A stretch of 64,000 nt of DNA from NCBI RefSeq assembly GCF_001261735.1, contig NZ_CVRP01000001.1, positions 302,100-366,099 of the forward strand. Direction: 5' to 3'. The notes under the pieces were generated by a model. That model worked only from the letters and a program-made list of their open reading frames with translations, searched no databases and was not told the DNA's origin. Source of the DNA: Dysgonomonas sp. BGC7 (lineage in GTDB: Bacteria; Bacteroidota; Bacteroidia; Bacteroidales; Dysgonomonadaceae). The translations under genes and the position numbers were made by a program. Each line of letters opens with the position of its first letter. The first letter of the stretch is position 1. This document shows, piece after piece, positions 57,324-64,000 of the stretch.

Positions 57324-58298
57324 ATGAATATGCTTATATCATTCAAGCAAAATTATACAGAGAAAAGCTTTCGTTATGGCGGTATTGATTTATTAAAACA
57401 TTTGTTGGCTTTTTTTGTTATTTTTCAACATATGTCTTCCGAGTCTCGTTACTCAAGTGAATTGAATTCTTTTATTCAAGAAATTGTATCATATATTGGT
57501 GGTGCGGTTATGGGTTTTTTCCTAATCTCGGGTTTTTTCTTTCGTCCGTCTGAAACAATTAAGCTGTCTGTCTCTAAAATATTTAAGAGAATGATGCTTC
57601 CATTTTTTATTTTTTCATTATTGTATGCTATTCTTATGTGGTTGTTAGGAAAAGGGAATTTAAAAGATGGCTTGTGGCAAACTGTGACATTACATGGTGC
57701 GGGAATGCAGTTATATTATCTTTCATACCTGTTTGTAATATCATCAGCATATATGATATTAAGTTTTTTTGCAAAAAAGATAAATGTTTCTTTTAATTAT
57801 ATACTGTCGATTATTCTAGTGATATCTTTTGTTACTTCTTTATTTCTTCCTACACTTTCGCCTACAGGAAGCGATTATAGATTATTCCCGATTTATGTAT
57901 TATGTTTTGGAATAGGAATCTCTTTTTCCATTTTGAAAAAGAAAAGTTATCAAAAATTCTATTTTTTAGTCATGGGAGTGATTGTTGCGAGTTTTCTTAT
58001 TGGTATTTTCGATTATCGTTTTTACCATTTGTCGTTTGTCTCTTTTTTATTGCTATGTGCGTATTTTATTTCTATTAACGTTAAATCTGTACAAAAGAAT
58101 TTTCACGGGAGCGGTGGAATTTATTTACTTCATACTCCTATTGTAAATTTTACGATTTCATCATTATTAATGATGATAGGGCTCTCAGGGTATCTCAACT
58201 TATTTTCCTCATTGTTACTTACATATATTATCTGTTTGATTGTTACTCTTTTATTTATTCGTTATTTACCTTTCTATAAATGGGTTTTCTTAGAATAA
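57324..58298 (+). CDS. acyltransferase family integral membrane protein
   Basis: 324 residues with about ten membrane segments. The N-terminal GGIDLLKHLLAFFVIFQHMSSESRY resembles the acyltransferase-3 start (R/D-x(n)-H), and GFFLISGFFFRP is a typical second segment. Family members O-acetylate or O-acylate envelope sugars. It is divergent from pheA and unrelated in sequence detail to the other acyltransferase at 46771-47883. A -7 box TATATTTG (57275-57282) lies upstream. Confidence 0.75.
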   Translation: MNMLISFKQNYTEKSFRYGGIDLLKHLLAFFVIFQHMSSESRYSSELNSFIQEIVSYIGGAVMGFFLISGFFFRPSETIKLSVSKIFKRMMLPFFIFSLLYAILMWLLGKGNLKDGLWQTVTLHGAGMQLYYLSYLFVISSAYMILSFFAKKINVSFNYILSIILVISFVTSLFLPTLSPTGSDYRLFPIYVLCFGIGISFSILKKKSYQKFYFLVMGVIVASFLIGIFDYRFYHLSFVSFLLLCAYFISINVKSVQKNFHGSGGIYLLHTPIVNFTISSLLMMIGLSGYLNLFSSLLLTYIICLIVTLLFIRYLPFYKWVFLE

Positions 58299-58363
58299 TC
58301 TAAAAATAGTTTTTCTAAATAAATTCCGTTTATCGTTCAGACAAAGATACTTTACTAATTTGT

Positions 58364-58393
58364 TTTGTCATTTCATAAATAAAATTAACTTTG
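58364..58393 (+). promoter_or_regulatory. promoter of the DUF6688 gene
   Basis: TTTG (58364-58367), an 18-base spacer and TAACTTTG (58386-58393). Transcription would start near 58399, which rules out an upstream TTG start at 58391. Confidence 0.6.
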
Positions 58394-58435
58394 TGTTTCA
58401 AAGTTCTTTTTGTTGTGAAAGTGAAATTAATACTT

Positions 58436-59527
58436 ATGACTATTATTATATTTATACTCATCTTCCTTTTTTTGGGATCTATTATTTTTTATACGTATCT
58501 GAATGAATCAGGAAAACATAGATTTATTCGTATTATAAAATTCTTATTTAAGGTATTATTTGTAATAGTTTTTCCTGTTATTTTTCTCAGAGTAGCCGAT
58601 GTCTCTTCCAATGACTGCTGTTTGGATACAGCTGTGTTCTCACCTGAACATAAACTGACAGTCTATGTTCTGATTAGTATAAGTATTATTTCTTATTTTA
58701 TTGGATCCTATAGAAAAGAAATATTTTCGCCGGTATTAGAGGTTTTGTTGAATAGTTTGCTTATTATAGGTCTTGTTTTAGATGTTTTGATTCTCATTCA
58801 GATAACATGGGGCGAATGGTCGGGGTTAGGTTTTATTTTTTGTTCTCCGATAGCGGTTCTTTTTATAAGAGTTTTGAATCAAAATCACAAGCTACTCTTA
58901 TCATATATTGAAGAGAGCGGGTTCGAACCTAAATCAAAAATAGAGAAATTTGCATGTGAAATACTCATTTCCAGAAACAAATTTTTGTATCTGCTAATAT
59001 TATGTTTTCCTCTATTGTTTCTTATTGCATCAGCTCTCATTTTGTTTGGTCAAAAGCCCGACTCTATGATACGAGCTTTTACTGAAACATATCGTCAAGG
59101 CTTTTCCCAGCTCGATTATATGTGTGAAAATGTTGAATGTGGCGGACATTTTCTTTGTTCTGTAGCAGCGAAAGGTCATCATAACGTAGTAAAGCCCGAA
59201 CGCTATGGAGAACGATTGGGGAAACCGATAATATGTAATAGACAATTGCTTGTAGCTAATGCTTTTGAAGAACTTATCTGGAAAAAAGCACCTCGTCTTC
59301 ATAATATAATAAGACGTAATTATAATAAAGTAGGGGATTGTATCCACAAATATTATTATTTGTTTAATAATAAATATATAGCAGATACAATTTATATATT
59401 AATGAAACCTTTGGAATATATTTTTATTTTTACGTTGTACACGCTTATGAAAAATCCGGAAAACATAATAGAGATGCAGTATTTAAGTAAAAAGGAGAGA
59501 AGTGAAATTGATAGATTAAGAGATTGA
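58436..59527 (+). CDS. DUF6688-like membrane protein
   Basis: 363 residues from ATG 58436, with five to six membrane segments in the first 230 residues. The hydrophilic C-terminal part carries the block GHFLCSVAAKGHHNVVKPERYGERLGKPIICNRQLLVANAFEELI, which I associate with the DUF6688 family. It includes a conserved Cys, His and Arg pattern, but no catalytic role is established. It follows the acyltransferase gene on the same strand with its own promoter. Confidence 0.62.
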   Translation: MTIIIFILIFLFLGSIIFYTYLNESGKHRFIRIIKFLFKVLFVIVFPVIFLRVADVSSNDCCLDTAVFSPEHKLTVYVLISISIISYFIGSYRKEIFSPVLEVLLNSLLIIGLVLDVLILIQITWGEWSGLGFIFCSPIAVLFIRVLNQNHKLLLSYIEESGFEPKSKIEKFACEILISRNKFLYLLILCFPLLFLIASALILFGQKPDSMIRAFTETYRQGFSQLDYMCENVECGGHFLCSVAAKGHHNVVKPERYGERLGKPIICNRQLLVANAFEELIWKKAPRLHNIIRRNYNKVGDCIHKYYYLFNNKYIADTIYILMKPLEYIFIFTLYTLMKNPENIIEMQYLSKKERSEIDRLRD

Positions 59528-59569
59528 ATAAAGATTTTATCTAAAACTTTTTCTCTTATTTACAATTTC

Positions 59570-60301
59570 CTACCTCTTGATCAACAATTTCTCAAAGGCC
59601 TCTCTGCTTCCATTAAAGGCATTCAGATCTACAGGTGTATTTATACCTTCTATCTTGCCACGATTAGTATATTGCCAGAAAAGCCAGTTGCGTCCATCAG
59701 GTAGATTGGGCTTCGATAAAATATCCCGTATCCATATAGGGTTGTTTGGAAATTGGTTTATTAAATAGTTTTTATAAAATTCGTTAGTGGTATATATAAC
59801 TACTTTTCGTTGATAATGATCTTCCAATATTTCGAAGTAGCGGGTTATTTCTGCAATGAGATCTTCTTTACGGTTTTCTTTACAATTACCTCCATACTCA
59901 AGATCGACAATGGGAGGCAGGTCGATACTGTCTTTGGGTACATAATGTATATAGTTGCGAGCCTGCTCGTCACCACCTTTGCAAAAGGTGAAAAAATGAT
60001 ATGCAGCTACAGGAATATTATTATGTATAGCTTCTCGCCAATTTCGCTGAAAAAGAGAGTCTTTATGATTGCCTCCTTCTGTCGCTTTTATGAAAGCAAA
60101 CTGTACAAGCTTTTTATCTAACTTCGCCCAATCTATTTTCTGTTGATGATGAGATACATCTATCCCCTGAACGGGATATTCTGTCAATGGAGGATAGTTC
60201 ATCCGTATGTATCCCTGATTGTATGCGTAGTATAAACCTGCCGAAAAAAACAATACAATAAGTAGTATTGTAGATAAGAATATAATGTGTCTCACTTTCA
60301 T
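59570..60301 (-). CDS. GH25 lysozyme-like muramidase, membrane-anchored
   Basis: 243 residues. One N-terminal hydrophobic segment (ISTILLIVLFFSAGLYYAYN) anchors or exports the protein. The GH25 barrel shows VQGIDVSHHQQKIDW (catalytic region Asp), FAFIKATEGG, AYHFFTFCKGGDEQARNY and the catalytic DxE pair in LPPIVDLEYGGN; the C-terminus has NWLFWQYTNRGKIEGI. It should cleave peptidoglycan between MurNAc and GlcNAc. No immunity or toxin partner is visible. Confidence 0.9.
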   Translation of the reverse strand: MKVRHIIFLSTILLIVLFFSAGLYYAYNQGYIRMNYPPLTEYPVQGIDVSHHQQKIDWAKLDKKLVQFAFIKATEGGNHKDSLFQRNWREAIHNNIPVAAYHFFTFCKGGDEQARNYIHYVPKDSIDLPPIVDLEYGGNCKENRKEDLIAEITRYFEILEDHYQRKVVIYTTNEFYKNYLINQFPNNPIWIRDILSKPNLPDGRNWLFWQYTNRGKIEGINTPVDLNAFNGSREAFEKLLIKR

Positions 60302-60420
60302 ATCGGAGAGTAAAGTTAATGCTATAAAATAATTTTAGCTAAGAATTATCAAATGTATTTTCTTTAATGTGAAAATTATGTTTATTTTTGAAAAAAATAC
60401 TAATTTAATAAATATATATT

Positions 60421-60747
60421 ATGTCAGAATTTCAAAACACAAATTTGGATGATTTTGCTAAGCCGGAAAGGCCAAACAATTATCTGGTTATTGCCATCGT
60501 AGGAACAGTACTTGGACTTTGTAATTGTATTCCTGCTATTTTAGGAATCATTGCTATTGTATTTGCAACACAGGTTAATTCTAAATACGATGCCGGAGAC
60601 TACGCCGGAGCGGAAAGTTCGTCTAATACAGCAAAAATATTAGGTTTCATCTCTTTAGGATTGGCCATATTGGGACTGGTTGTTGGTGTCATATATTGGA
60701 TTATAGCAGGTGCTAGTATCCTTGAACAATATCAGAATGCGATGTAA
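60421..60747 (+). CDS. CD225/dispanin family membrane protein
   Basis: 108 residues with two membrane segments. The first contains IVGTVLGLCNCIPAILGIIAIVFATQVNSKY, the CD225/dispanin signature (G-x-x-x-N-x-x-x-x-I-x-x-x-F-x-x-Q-V-x-x-K/x-Y), then AGDYAGAESSSNTAKILGF and a second TM. This is the family of eukaryotic interferon-induced transmembrane proteins; bacterial roles are not known. It pairs with the DUF2752 gene downstream, although a terminator lies between them. Confidence 0.87.
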   Translation: MSEFQNTNLDDFAKPERPNNYLVIAIVGTVLGLCNCIPAILGIIAIVFATQVNSKYDAGDYAGAESSSNTAKILGFISLGLAILGLVVGVIYWIIAGASILEQYQNAM

Positions 60748-60774
60748 AATCGATATGTCTAAAAAATAAATTTC

Positions 60775-60812
60775 ATAGAAAGGTAATCAAAGGTATTACC
60801 TTTCTATTTTTT
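60775..60812 (+). terminator. intrinsic terminator between CD225 and DUF2752 genes
   Basis: Perfect 13-bp stem (60775-60787 with 60795-60807), a seven-base loop and a T run ending at 60812, only four bases before the DUF2752 ATG at 60817. It may let only a fraction of transcripts reach DUF2752. Confidence 0.82.
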
Positions 60813-60816
60813 ATTG

Positions 60817-61236
60817 ATGAAACGATATAAATACATATTTCTTACAATAGCAATTATTGTTCCGCTTATCACCATATTCCTATATTATAGGTATTATAAT
60901 ATGGATGAGCAGGGTATTTGGATCAATCGGTGCGTTTTTCATCACGTTACAGGATTGGATTGCCCCGGTTGTGGAGTCCAACGGGCTTTTCATTTACTTC
61001 TTCATGGAGAATTTTTACAAGCATTAAGGCATAATCCTCTCTTTATTCTAGGGATTCCGGTTATTCTGTACTATTATTATCTATTGATAGGAATACATAT
61101 ATTAGGAAATAATAATTATTCACAGAGTGTATTTTTATCCTCACGGGCTACCTTTATCTTTCTAATATTATTGGTCATATTTTCTATAGTTCGTAATATC
61201 CCTGTCAGTCCGTTTATTTATTTGTCCCCTCCGTAA
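60817..61236 (+). CDS. DUF2752 membrane protein
   Basis: 139 residues from ATG 60817 (an in-frame TTG one codon upstream is less likely). The family motif TGLDCPGCGVQRAFHLLLHGEFLQALRHNPL, with the CPGCG pair near residue 50, sits between membrane segments; three TMs in total. The function of the CPGCG motif is unknown. In this phylum DUF2752 and CD225 genes often lie together, but their link is not understood. Confidence 0.85.
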   Translation: MKRYKYIFLTIAIIVPLITIFLYYRYYNMDEQGIWINRCVFHHVTGLDCPGCGVQRAFHLLLHGEFLQALRHNPLFILGIPVILYYYYLLIGIHILGNNNYSQSVFLSSRATFIFLILLVIFSIVRNIPVSPFIYLSPP

Positions 61237-61241
61237 AATAA

Positions 61242-61271
61242 AAAAAGTGATCGGAATCTCTTCCGACCACT
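61242..61271 (-). terminator. terminator of the greA-HIT unit
   Basis: On the minus strand an 11-bp stem (61271-61261 with 61256-61246) with one G-U wobble and a GAGA loop, followed by seven T. It ends the HIT transcript. Confidence 0.8.
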
Positions 61272-61293
61272 CTTCTTAAGCGTATTTAGCTTT

Positions 61294-61686
61294 TTACATC
61301 TGCTTACTTATACTTCCGGCTATTTCAAGAAATTGCTTTTGATCAAACTTCTGCCTCGGATTTGATAATATCATGTCCGACTCCTTATTTATCGGTATAA
61401 GATGTATGTGTGCATGAGGTACTTCCATACCTATCACCATCATTCCTATTCGCTGGCATGGAATAGCTTTCTTTATTGCCAAGGCTATTTTTTTAGCAAA
61501 AACATTCATTTCCGCAAGTGTAGAATCTTCCAAGTCGAATATATAATCTACTTCTTGTTTGGGTATGACCAAAGTATGACCTTTCGTCATCGGGTTGATG
61601 TCGAGAAAAGCATAAAATTTATCATTTTCGGCAACCTTATAAGAAGGTATCTCTCCGGCTACTATCTTACTGAATATACTAGCCAT
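61294..61686 (-). CDS. HIT-family nucleotide-binding hydrolase
   Basis: 130 residues. The N-terminal IFSKIVAGEIPSYKVAENDKFYAFLDINPMTKGHTLVIPK and the catalytic triad VPHAHIHLIPI (H-x-H-x-H) identify the Hint-like branch of the histidine-triad superfamily, which hydrolyses purine nucleoside phosphoramidates or related nucleotides. It lies 7 bp after greA and is presumably cotranscribed. Confidence 0.92.
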   Translation of the reverse strand: MASIFSKIVAGEIPSYKVAENDKFYAFLDINPMTKGHTLVIPKQEVDYIFDLEDSTLAEMNVFAKKIALAIKKAIPCQRIGMMVIGMEVPHAHIHLIPINKESDMILSNPRQKFDQKQFLEIAGSISKQM

Positions 61687-61693
61687 TGCTTAC

Positions 61694-62161
61694 TTAGATT
61701 GTAATATTCAGTATTTCGAAACTCATCATACCCGACGGTACTTTTATTTCGGCTACATCGCCTACCTTCTTACCCATAAGTCCTTGTGCGATAGGTGTGT
61801 TTATCGCTATTTTAAACTCTTTTAGGTTGGCCTCGCTTTCTGCTACCAGCATATATGTCATTTCCTGATTGTTCTTCGTATTGCGTATAGTTACTCTGTT
61901 TAGTATCTGTACTACATCAGTACCTATAGCATCTTCGTTTATTAAACGGGCATTTGCTAATAGATTTTTTAGCTGTGCTATTTTAGCCTCCAGCAGGCCT
62001 TGAGCTTCTTTGGCTGCATCATATTCTGCATTTTCAGACAAGTCGCCCTTGTCGCGAGCTTCTGCTATCTGTTTCGATATAGCAGGTCTTTCACTTTCGA
62101 GAACACTAATGTCCTCTTTCAGCTTTTTATAGCCGTCTTCTGTCATGTAAGTGATAGCCAT
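61694..62161 (-). CDS. greA: transcription elongation factor GreA
   Basis: 155 residues, typical GreA length. The N-terminal coiled coil has TEDGYKKLKEDISVLESERPAISKQIAEARDKGDLSENAEYDAAKEAQ with the acidic tip (D-x-x-E) that stimulates transcript cleavage by backtracked RNA polymerase. The C-terminal globular domain has MLVAESEANLKEFKIAINTPIAQGLMGKKVGDV. It is followed by the HIT gene. Its own promoter and a leader hairpin lie upstream. Confidence 0.94.
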   Translation of the reverse strand: MAITYMTEDGYKKLKEDISVLESERPAISKQIAEARDKGDLSENAEYDAAKEAQGLLEAKIAQLKNLLANARLINEDAIGTDVVQILNRVTIRNTKNNQEMTYMLVAESEANLKEFKIAINTPIAQGLMGKKVGDVAEIKVPSGMMSFEILNITI

Positions 62162-62224
62162 GGTAATTAAAAAATAAAATTAGTTAGTGACTATTATATT
62201 GTTTTTTTATGTGACAAAAAGAAA

Positions 62225-62255
62225 AAGAATCCTTGCCGTATAGGCCAGAACTCCT
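62225..62255 (-). terminator. hairpin between greA promoter and greA
   Basis: Minus-strand arms of 13 bases (62255-62243 and 62237-62225) pair with three wobbles and one mismatch around a five-base loop, followed by the T-rich TTTTTCTTTTT. It could terminate the upstream lipoprotein gene or act in the greA leader, since the predicted greA start (near 62270) lies upstream of it. Confidence 0.5.
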
Positions 62256-62276
62256 TTTCTTTTTTATCTTTCAGAA

Positions 62277-62308
62277 CAAAGATAGAATTTAATTTCTATA
62301 TCTTCAAA
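62277..62308 (-). promoter_or_regulatory. promoter of greA-HIT
   Basis: Minus-strand TTTG (62308-62305), a 20-base spacer and TATCTTTG (62284-62277). It lies between the upstream lipoprotein stop codon (62327) and the hairpin at 62225-62255. Start near 62270. Confidence 0.62.
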
Positions 62309-62326
62309 ATATTTTCAGAATCTTTT

Positions 62327-63499
62327 TTATAATAATTTTTGTACCTCCGTGGCCAAGTCGTCAGACGATGACATTCTTTTTGCTATTTCACCTTTTTTAT
62401 TGATTAAGAAGGTTGTAGGTATTCCTTGTATATTATATTTTTGAAGAACATCCGATCCCGCTCTTTCGTCTATGCGTACACACACCCAAGGAAGGTTAAC
62501 CGCACTGTTTTGCCATGCATGATTGTCAGTGTCTACCGATACTTGATAAACTTCTACATTTCCCTTATATTTATTATATACATTGTTTATAATAATATTT
62601 CGGGCAGGAGAAAAATCAGTCTGGTATGCAGTGAAGTCTAATATTACTACTTTGCCTCGTAAAGAAGACAAGTTTACTTTTTGATTGTGTCTGTCGTACA
62701 GCGAAATGTCATAATATGATGAGTAGTCTTTAACCTCTGCTGTTTCCAAATTCTTTAAAGCTTCCTCCTGATTCGCCATATTTCTAATATTAGCTAATGC
62801 CGATAGAGTAAATGTTTTCAGATGTTCTGCTCTTGGAGAAGCCGATTTGTACTGATCCCAAACAGTGGCCACGGCCTGAAATACAGCAAGGTCTTTTTTG
62901 TTGAAAGGATCGAAAATCAAATATCCATCCACTTTTTGAAAAAGAGCAAAATATGCAGCCGGACTATTATAGTCTGAATATATAAGATTCCTTGCCTGGG
63001 TTTTGTATTCTTCCATTGCAGACTGAACGGCTGTTACATATTCTTCCTGAGATATCTTCTTGTCATTATATTGTTTGTTAAAGTCGGAAAATGCGTAGCT
63101 TAGTTTGTTCTGTGCTATTACTATATCTTTTATCTTAGAAGAGCTACTAGATCCCTCTATGGTATAGTCCGAAGCGAATGTCTCTTTAGGGGCTTTTACT
63201 GTAATAGCCTCTGTTGAGTCAACCGATAAATTTATCTTTTGTCCGTTCATACTAAGTAAATAAAACTCAGGATAAGCAAGACTTGCTTCTGCAAATTTAA
63301 AACTTCCGTCTTTACCTAATCTGACCGAATCTATTATCGTCGTTTCGTTCAGAGCCCGCCTTTCTAAATATAACATAGTAGAATCCGCATTGCTTATCGT
63401 TCCTTCTATTGTAAACTGAGGACTTTTCTCTTTGCAAGAAATAATAGAAATAAGAACGAAAGATATAATTATAGACTTTGATAAAAAAGAGGTTTTCAT
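62327..63499 (-). CDS. thioredoxin-fold lipoprotein with DUF4369-like domain, no CxxC
   Basis: From ATG 63499 (another in-frame ATG at 63508 adds three residues) the product has 390 residues, with a lipobox IISC-KEKSP. An N-terminal beta domain (FTIEGTISNADSTMLYLERRALNETTIIDSVRLGKDGSFKF) is DUF4369-like, a helical linker follows, and the C-terminal ~130 residues are a TlpA/AhpC-type thioredoxin fold (VNLSSLRGKVVILDFTAYQTDFSPARN ... VSVDTDNHAWQNSA ... YNIQGIPTTFLINKKGEI). The active-site WCxxC is replaced by YQTDFSP with no cysteine, while the cis-Pro loop GIPTTF is kept. It therefore cannot be a standard disulfide reductase. Confidence 0.83.
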   Translation of the reverse strand: MKTSFLSKSIIISFVLISIISCKEKSPQFTIEGTISNADSTMLYLERRALNETTIIDSVRLGKDGSFKFAEASLAYPEFYLLSMNGQKINLSVDSTEAITVKAPKETFASDYTIEGSSSSSKIKDIVIAQNKLSYAFSDFNKQYNDKKISQEEYVTAVQSAMEEYKTQARNLIYSDYNSPAAYFALFQKVDGYLIFDPFNKKDLAVFQAVATVWDQYKSASPRAEHLKTFTLSALANIRNMANQEEALKNLETAEVKDYSSYYDISLYDRHNQKVNLSSLRGKVVILDFTAYQTDFSPARNIIINNVYNKYKGNVEVYQVSVDTDNHAWQNSAVNLPWVCVRIDERAGSDVLQKYNIQGIPTTFLINKKGEIAKRMSSSDDLATEVQKLL

Positions 63500-63508
63500 G
63501 TATAGCAT

Positions 63509-63726
63509 TTTTATATTATATATTATAGCGACAAAGATATTAATTAAATCGAATCCTATAATCTCTATAGATTACGTTTTTACTTTGTCGGATGAATAAA
63601 TCGCGCTCTGGTGCTCGTTTTTGTTTTTTCATCAGTCTGTATTATTTTTTTTTTCTTTGAAAGTTGTTCATTTATAGTATATTGTTTGTTTGGATAGAAA
63701 AAAGATTAAAAATAGTTTGTGATATA
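63509..63726. other. AT-rich intergenic region
   Basis: No gene is seen. A minus-strand TATCTTTG (63539-63532) may be the -7 box of the thioredoxin-fold lipoprotein gene, without a good -33 box. A/T tracts at about 63698-63717 lie directly upstream of the -33 box of the strong plus-strand promoter and could act as an UP-like element. Confidence 0.4.
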
Positions 63727-63759
63727 TTTGGAATTGGTGAATAATTGTGTTTATCTTTG
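63727..63759 (+). promoter_or_regulatory. strong consensus promoter at window end
   Basis: TTTG (63727-63730), a 21-base spacer and TATCTTTG (63752-63759), followed by CACCCGC. It is among the best -33/-7 matches in the window. Start near 63765. The downstream stretch may be a stable-RNA leader or a small-protein gene. Confidence 0.65.
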
Positions 63760-63810
63760 CACCCGCTTTGGGAGTTAAACGAGCGAGTTTAAAACGAGCG
63801 AAAGATTGGG

Positions 63811-63978
63811 TTGAAGGTTTGTTTTGCGATTAAGCAAGAGTTTAACTATATCACCGATTATTTTTCTTCCCTAAGTTTAGAAGCGATCTTTGAAGGAAAT
63901 GAAATAACAACATTCAAGAGTGTAGTACAAGGATACATTAAATTGTATCAGCAAGGGTATTATACCGTCATTACTTAA
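63811..63978 (+). CDS. possible small protein (55 residues), or non-coding rRNA-operon leader
   Basis: A TTG-initiated frame gives 55 residues, beginning with Lys-Val-Cys-Phe-Ala-Ile and then QEFNYITDYFSSLSLEAIFE and VVQGYIKLYQQGYYTVIT, ending at TAA 63976-63978. The composition looks protein-like, but no ATG is available and I do not recognise a family. The same stretch contains GATCTTTGAA (63884-63893), similar to the boxA-type element found in rRNA leaders, and follows a strong promoter. Either reading is possible; 16S rRNA sequence itself is not in the window. Confidence 0.3.
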   Translation: MKVCFAIKQEFNYITDYFSSLSLEAIFEGNEITTFKSVVQGYIKLYQQGYYTVIT

Positions 63979-64000
63979 TAAAAGTAATAAATCGGGCAGG

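Noticed and set aside
58915..58935. GGTTCGAACC-like word suggesting a tRNA T-arm
   Set aside because: It lies in the DUF6688 coding frame and no acceptor or anticodon stem can be formed around it.

Overview
The window reads as a chromosomal segment of an AT-rich Bacteroidetes, most likely a Bacteroidales member of the Dysgonomonas type. The basis is a SusC/SusD/SusE/SusB-type glycan locus, TAnnTTTG -7 promoter boxes with a TTTG -33 box, the lack of clear Shine-Dalgarno sequences, PorW/SprE-like and DUF5686 proteins, and the Bacteroidetes arrangement of the arginine and phenylalanine/tyrosine genes. The genus is inference. No insertion sequences, phage genes, CRISPR arrays or complete RNA genes were found, and gene density is high.

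Layout. 1-5.5 kb (minus): an ABC-F ATPase cut by the window edge, preceded by a very large TPR lipoprotein. 5.8-12.2 kb (plus): acyl-CoA synthetase, a small lipoprotein, EttA-type ABC-F, and a DUF5686 outer-membrane protein. 12.3-13.6 kb (minus): PIN-PhoH ATPase. 13.8-16.8 kb (plus): kdsA, a ComB-like phosphatase, YraN, YjbR and BirA as a tight cluster. 16.9-22.8 kb (plus): arginine operon argR-GNAT-argG-argC-(MutS-like)-argD, headed by two tandem ARG boxes. 22.9-25.8 kb: YegS-type lipid kinase (minus), then cysteine desulfidase and a lipoprotein (plus). 25.9-34.1 kb (minus): starch-type Sus locus susC-susD-susE with a separately terminated SusB-like GH97 enzyme; a LacI/cre-like operator lies upstream of both units. 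34.8-40.5 kb (plus): complete RND tripartite efflux operon. 40.7-42.7 kb: DUF349 protein. 42.9-51.5 kb (minus): hydrolase, AsmA-like protein, a three-gene unit (acyltransferase, rRNA-type methyltransferase, lipoprotein), and a HerA-like ATPase. 51.6-52.9 kb: polytopic glycosyltransferase-like protein. 53.0-57.2 kb (minus): pheA-aminotransferase-DAHP synthase/chorismate mutase-tyrA. 57.3-61.2 kb: acyltransferase, DUF6688, GH25 lysozyme, CD225 and DUF2752 proteins. 61.3-63.5 kb (minus): HIT, GreA and a thioredoxin-fold lipoprotein. The last 250 bases start a new transcription unit from a strong promoter.

The most striking signal is a complete ribosome-mediated attenuator in front of the phenylalanine/tyrosine operon (56985-57184, minus strand). 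It has a promoter, an 18-residue leader peptide with 7 Phe and 4 Tyr, and mutually exclusive antiterminator and terminator stems ending in a nine-T run just before pheA. Next in interest are the 21-bp-phased ARG boxes overlapping the argR promoter, the shared operator of the Sus locus, long perfect palindromes at gene ends, and a terminator-like hairpin between the greA promoter and the greA start.
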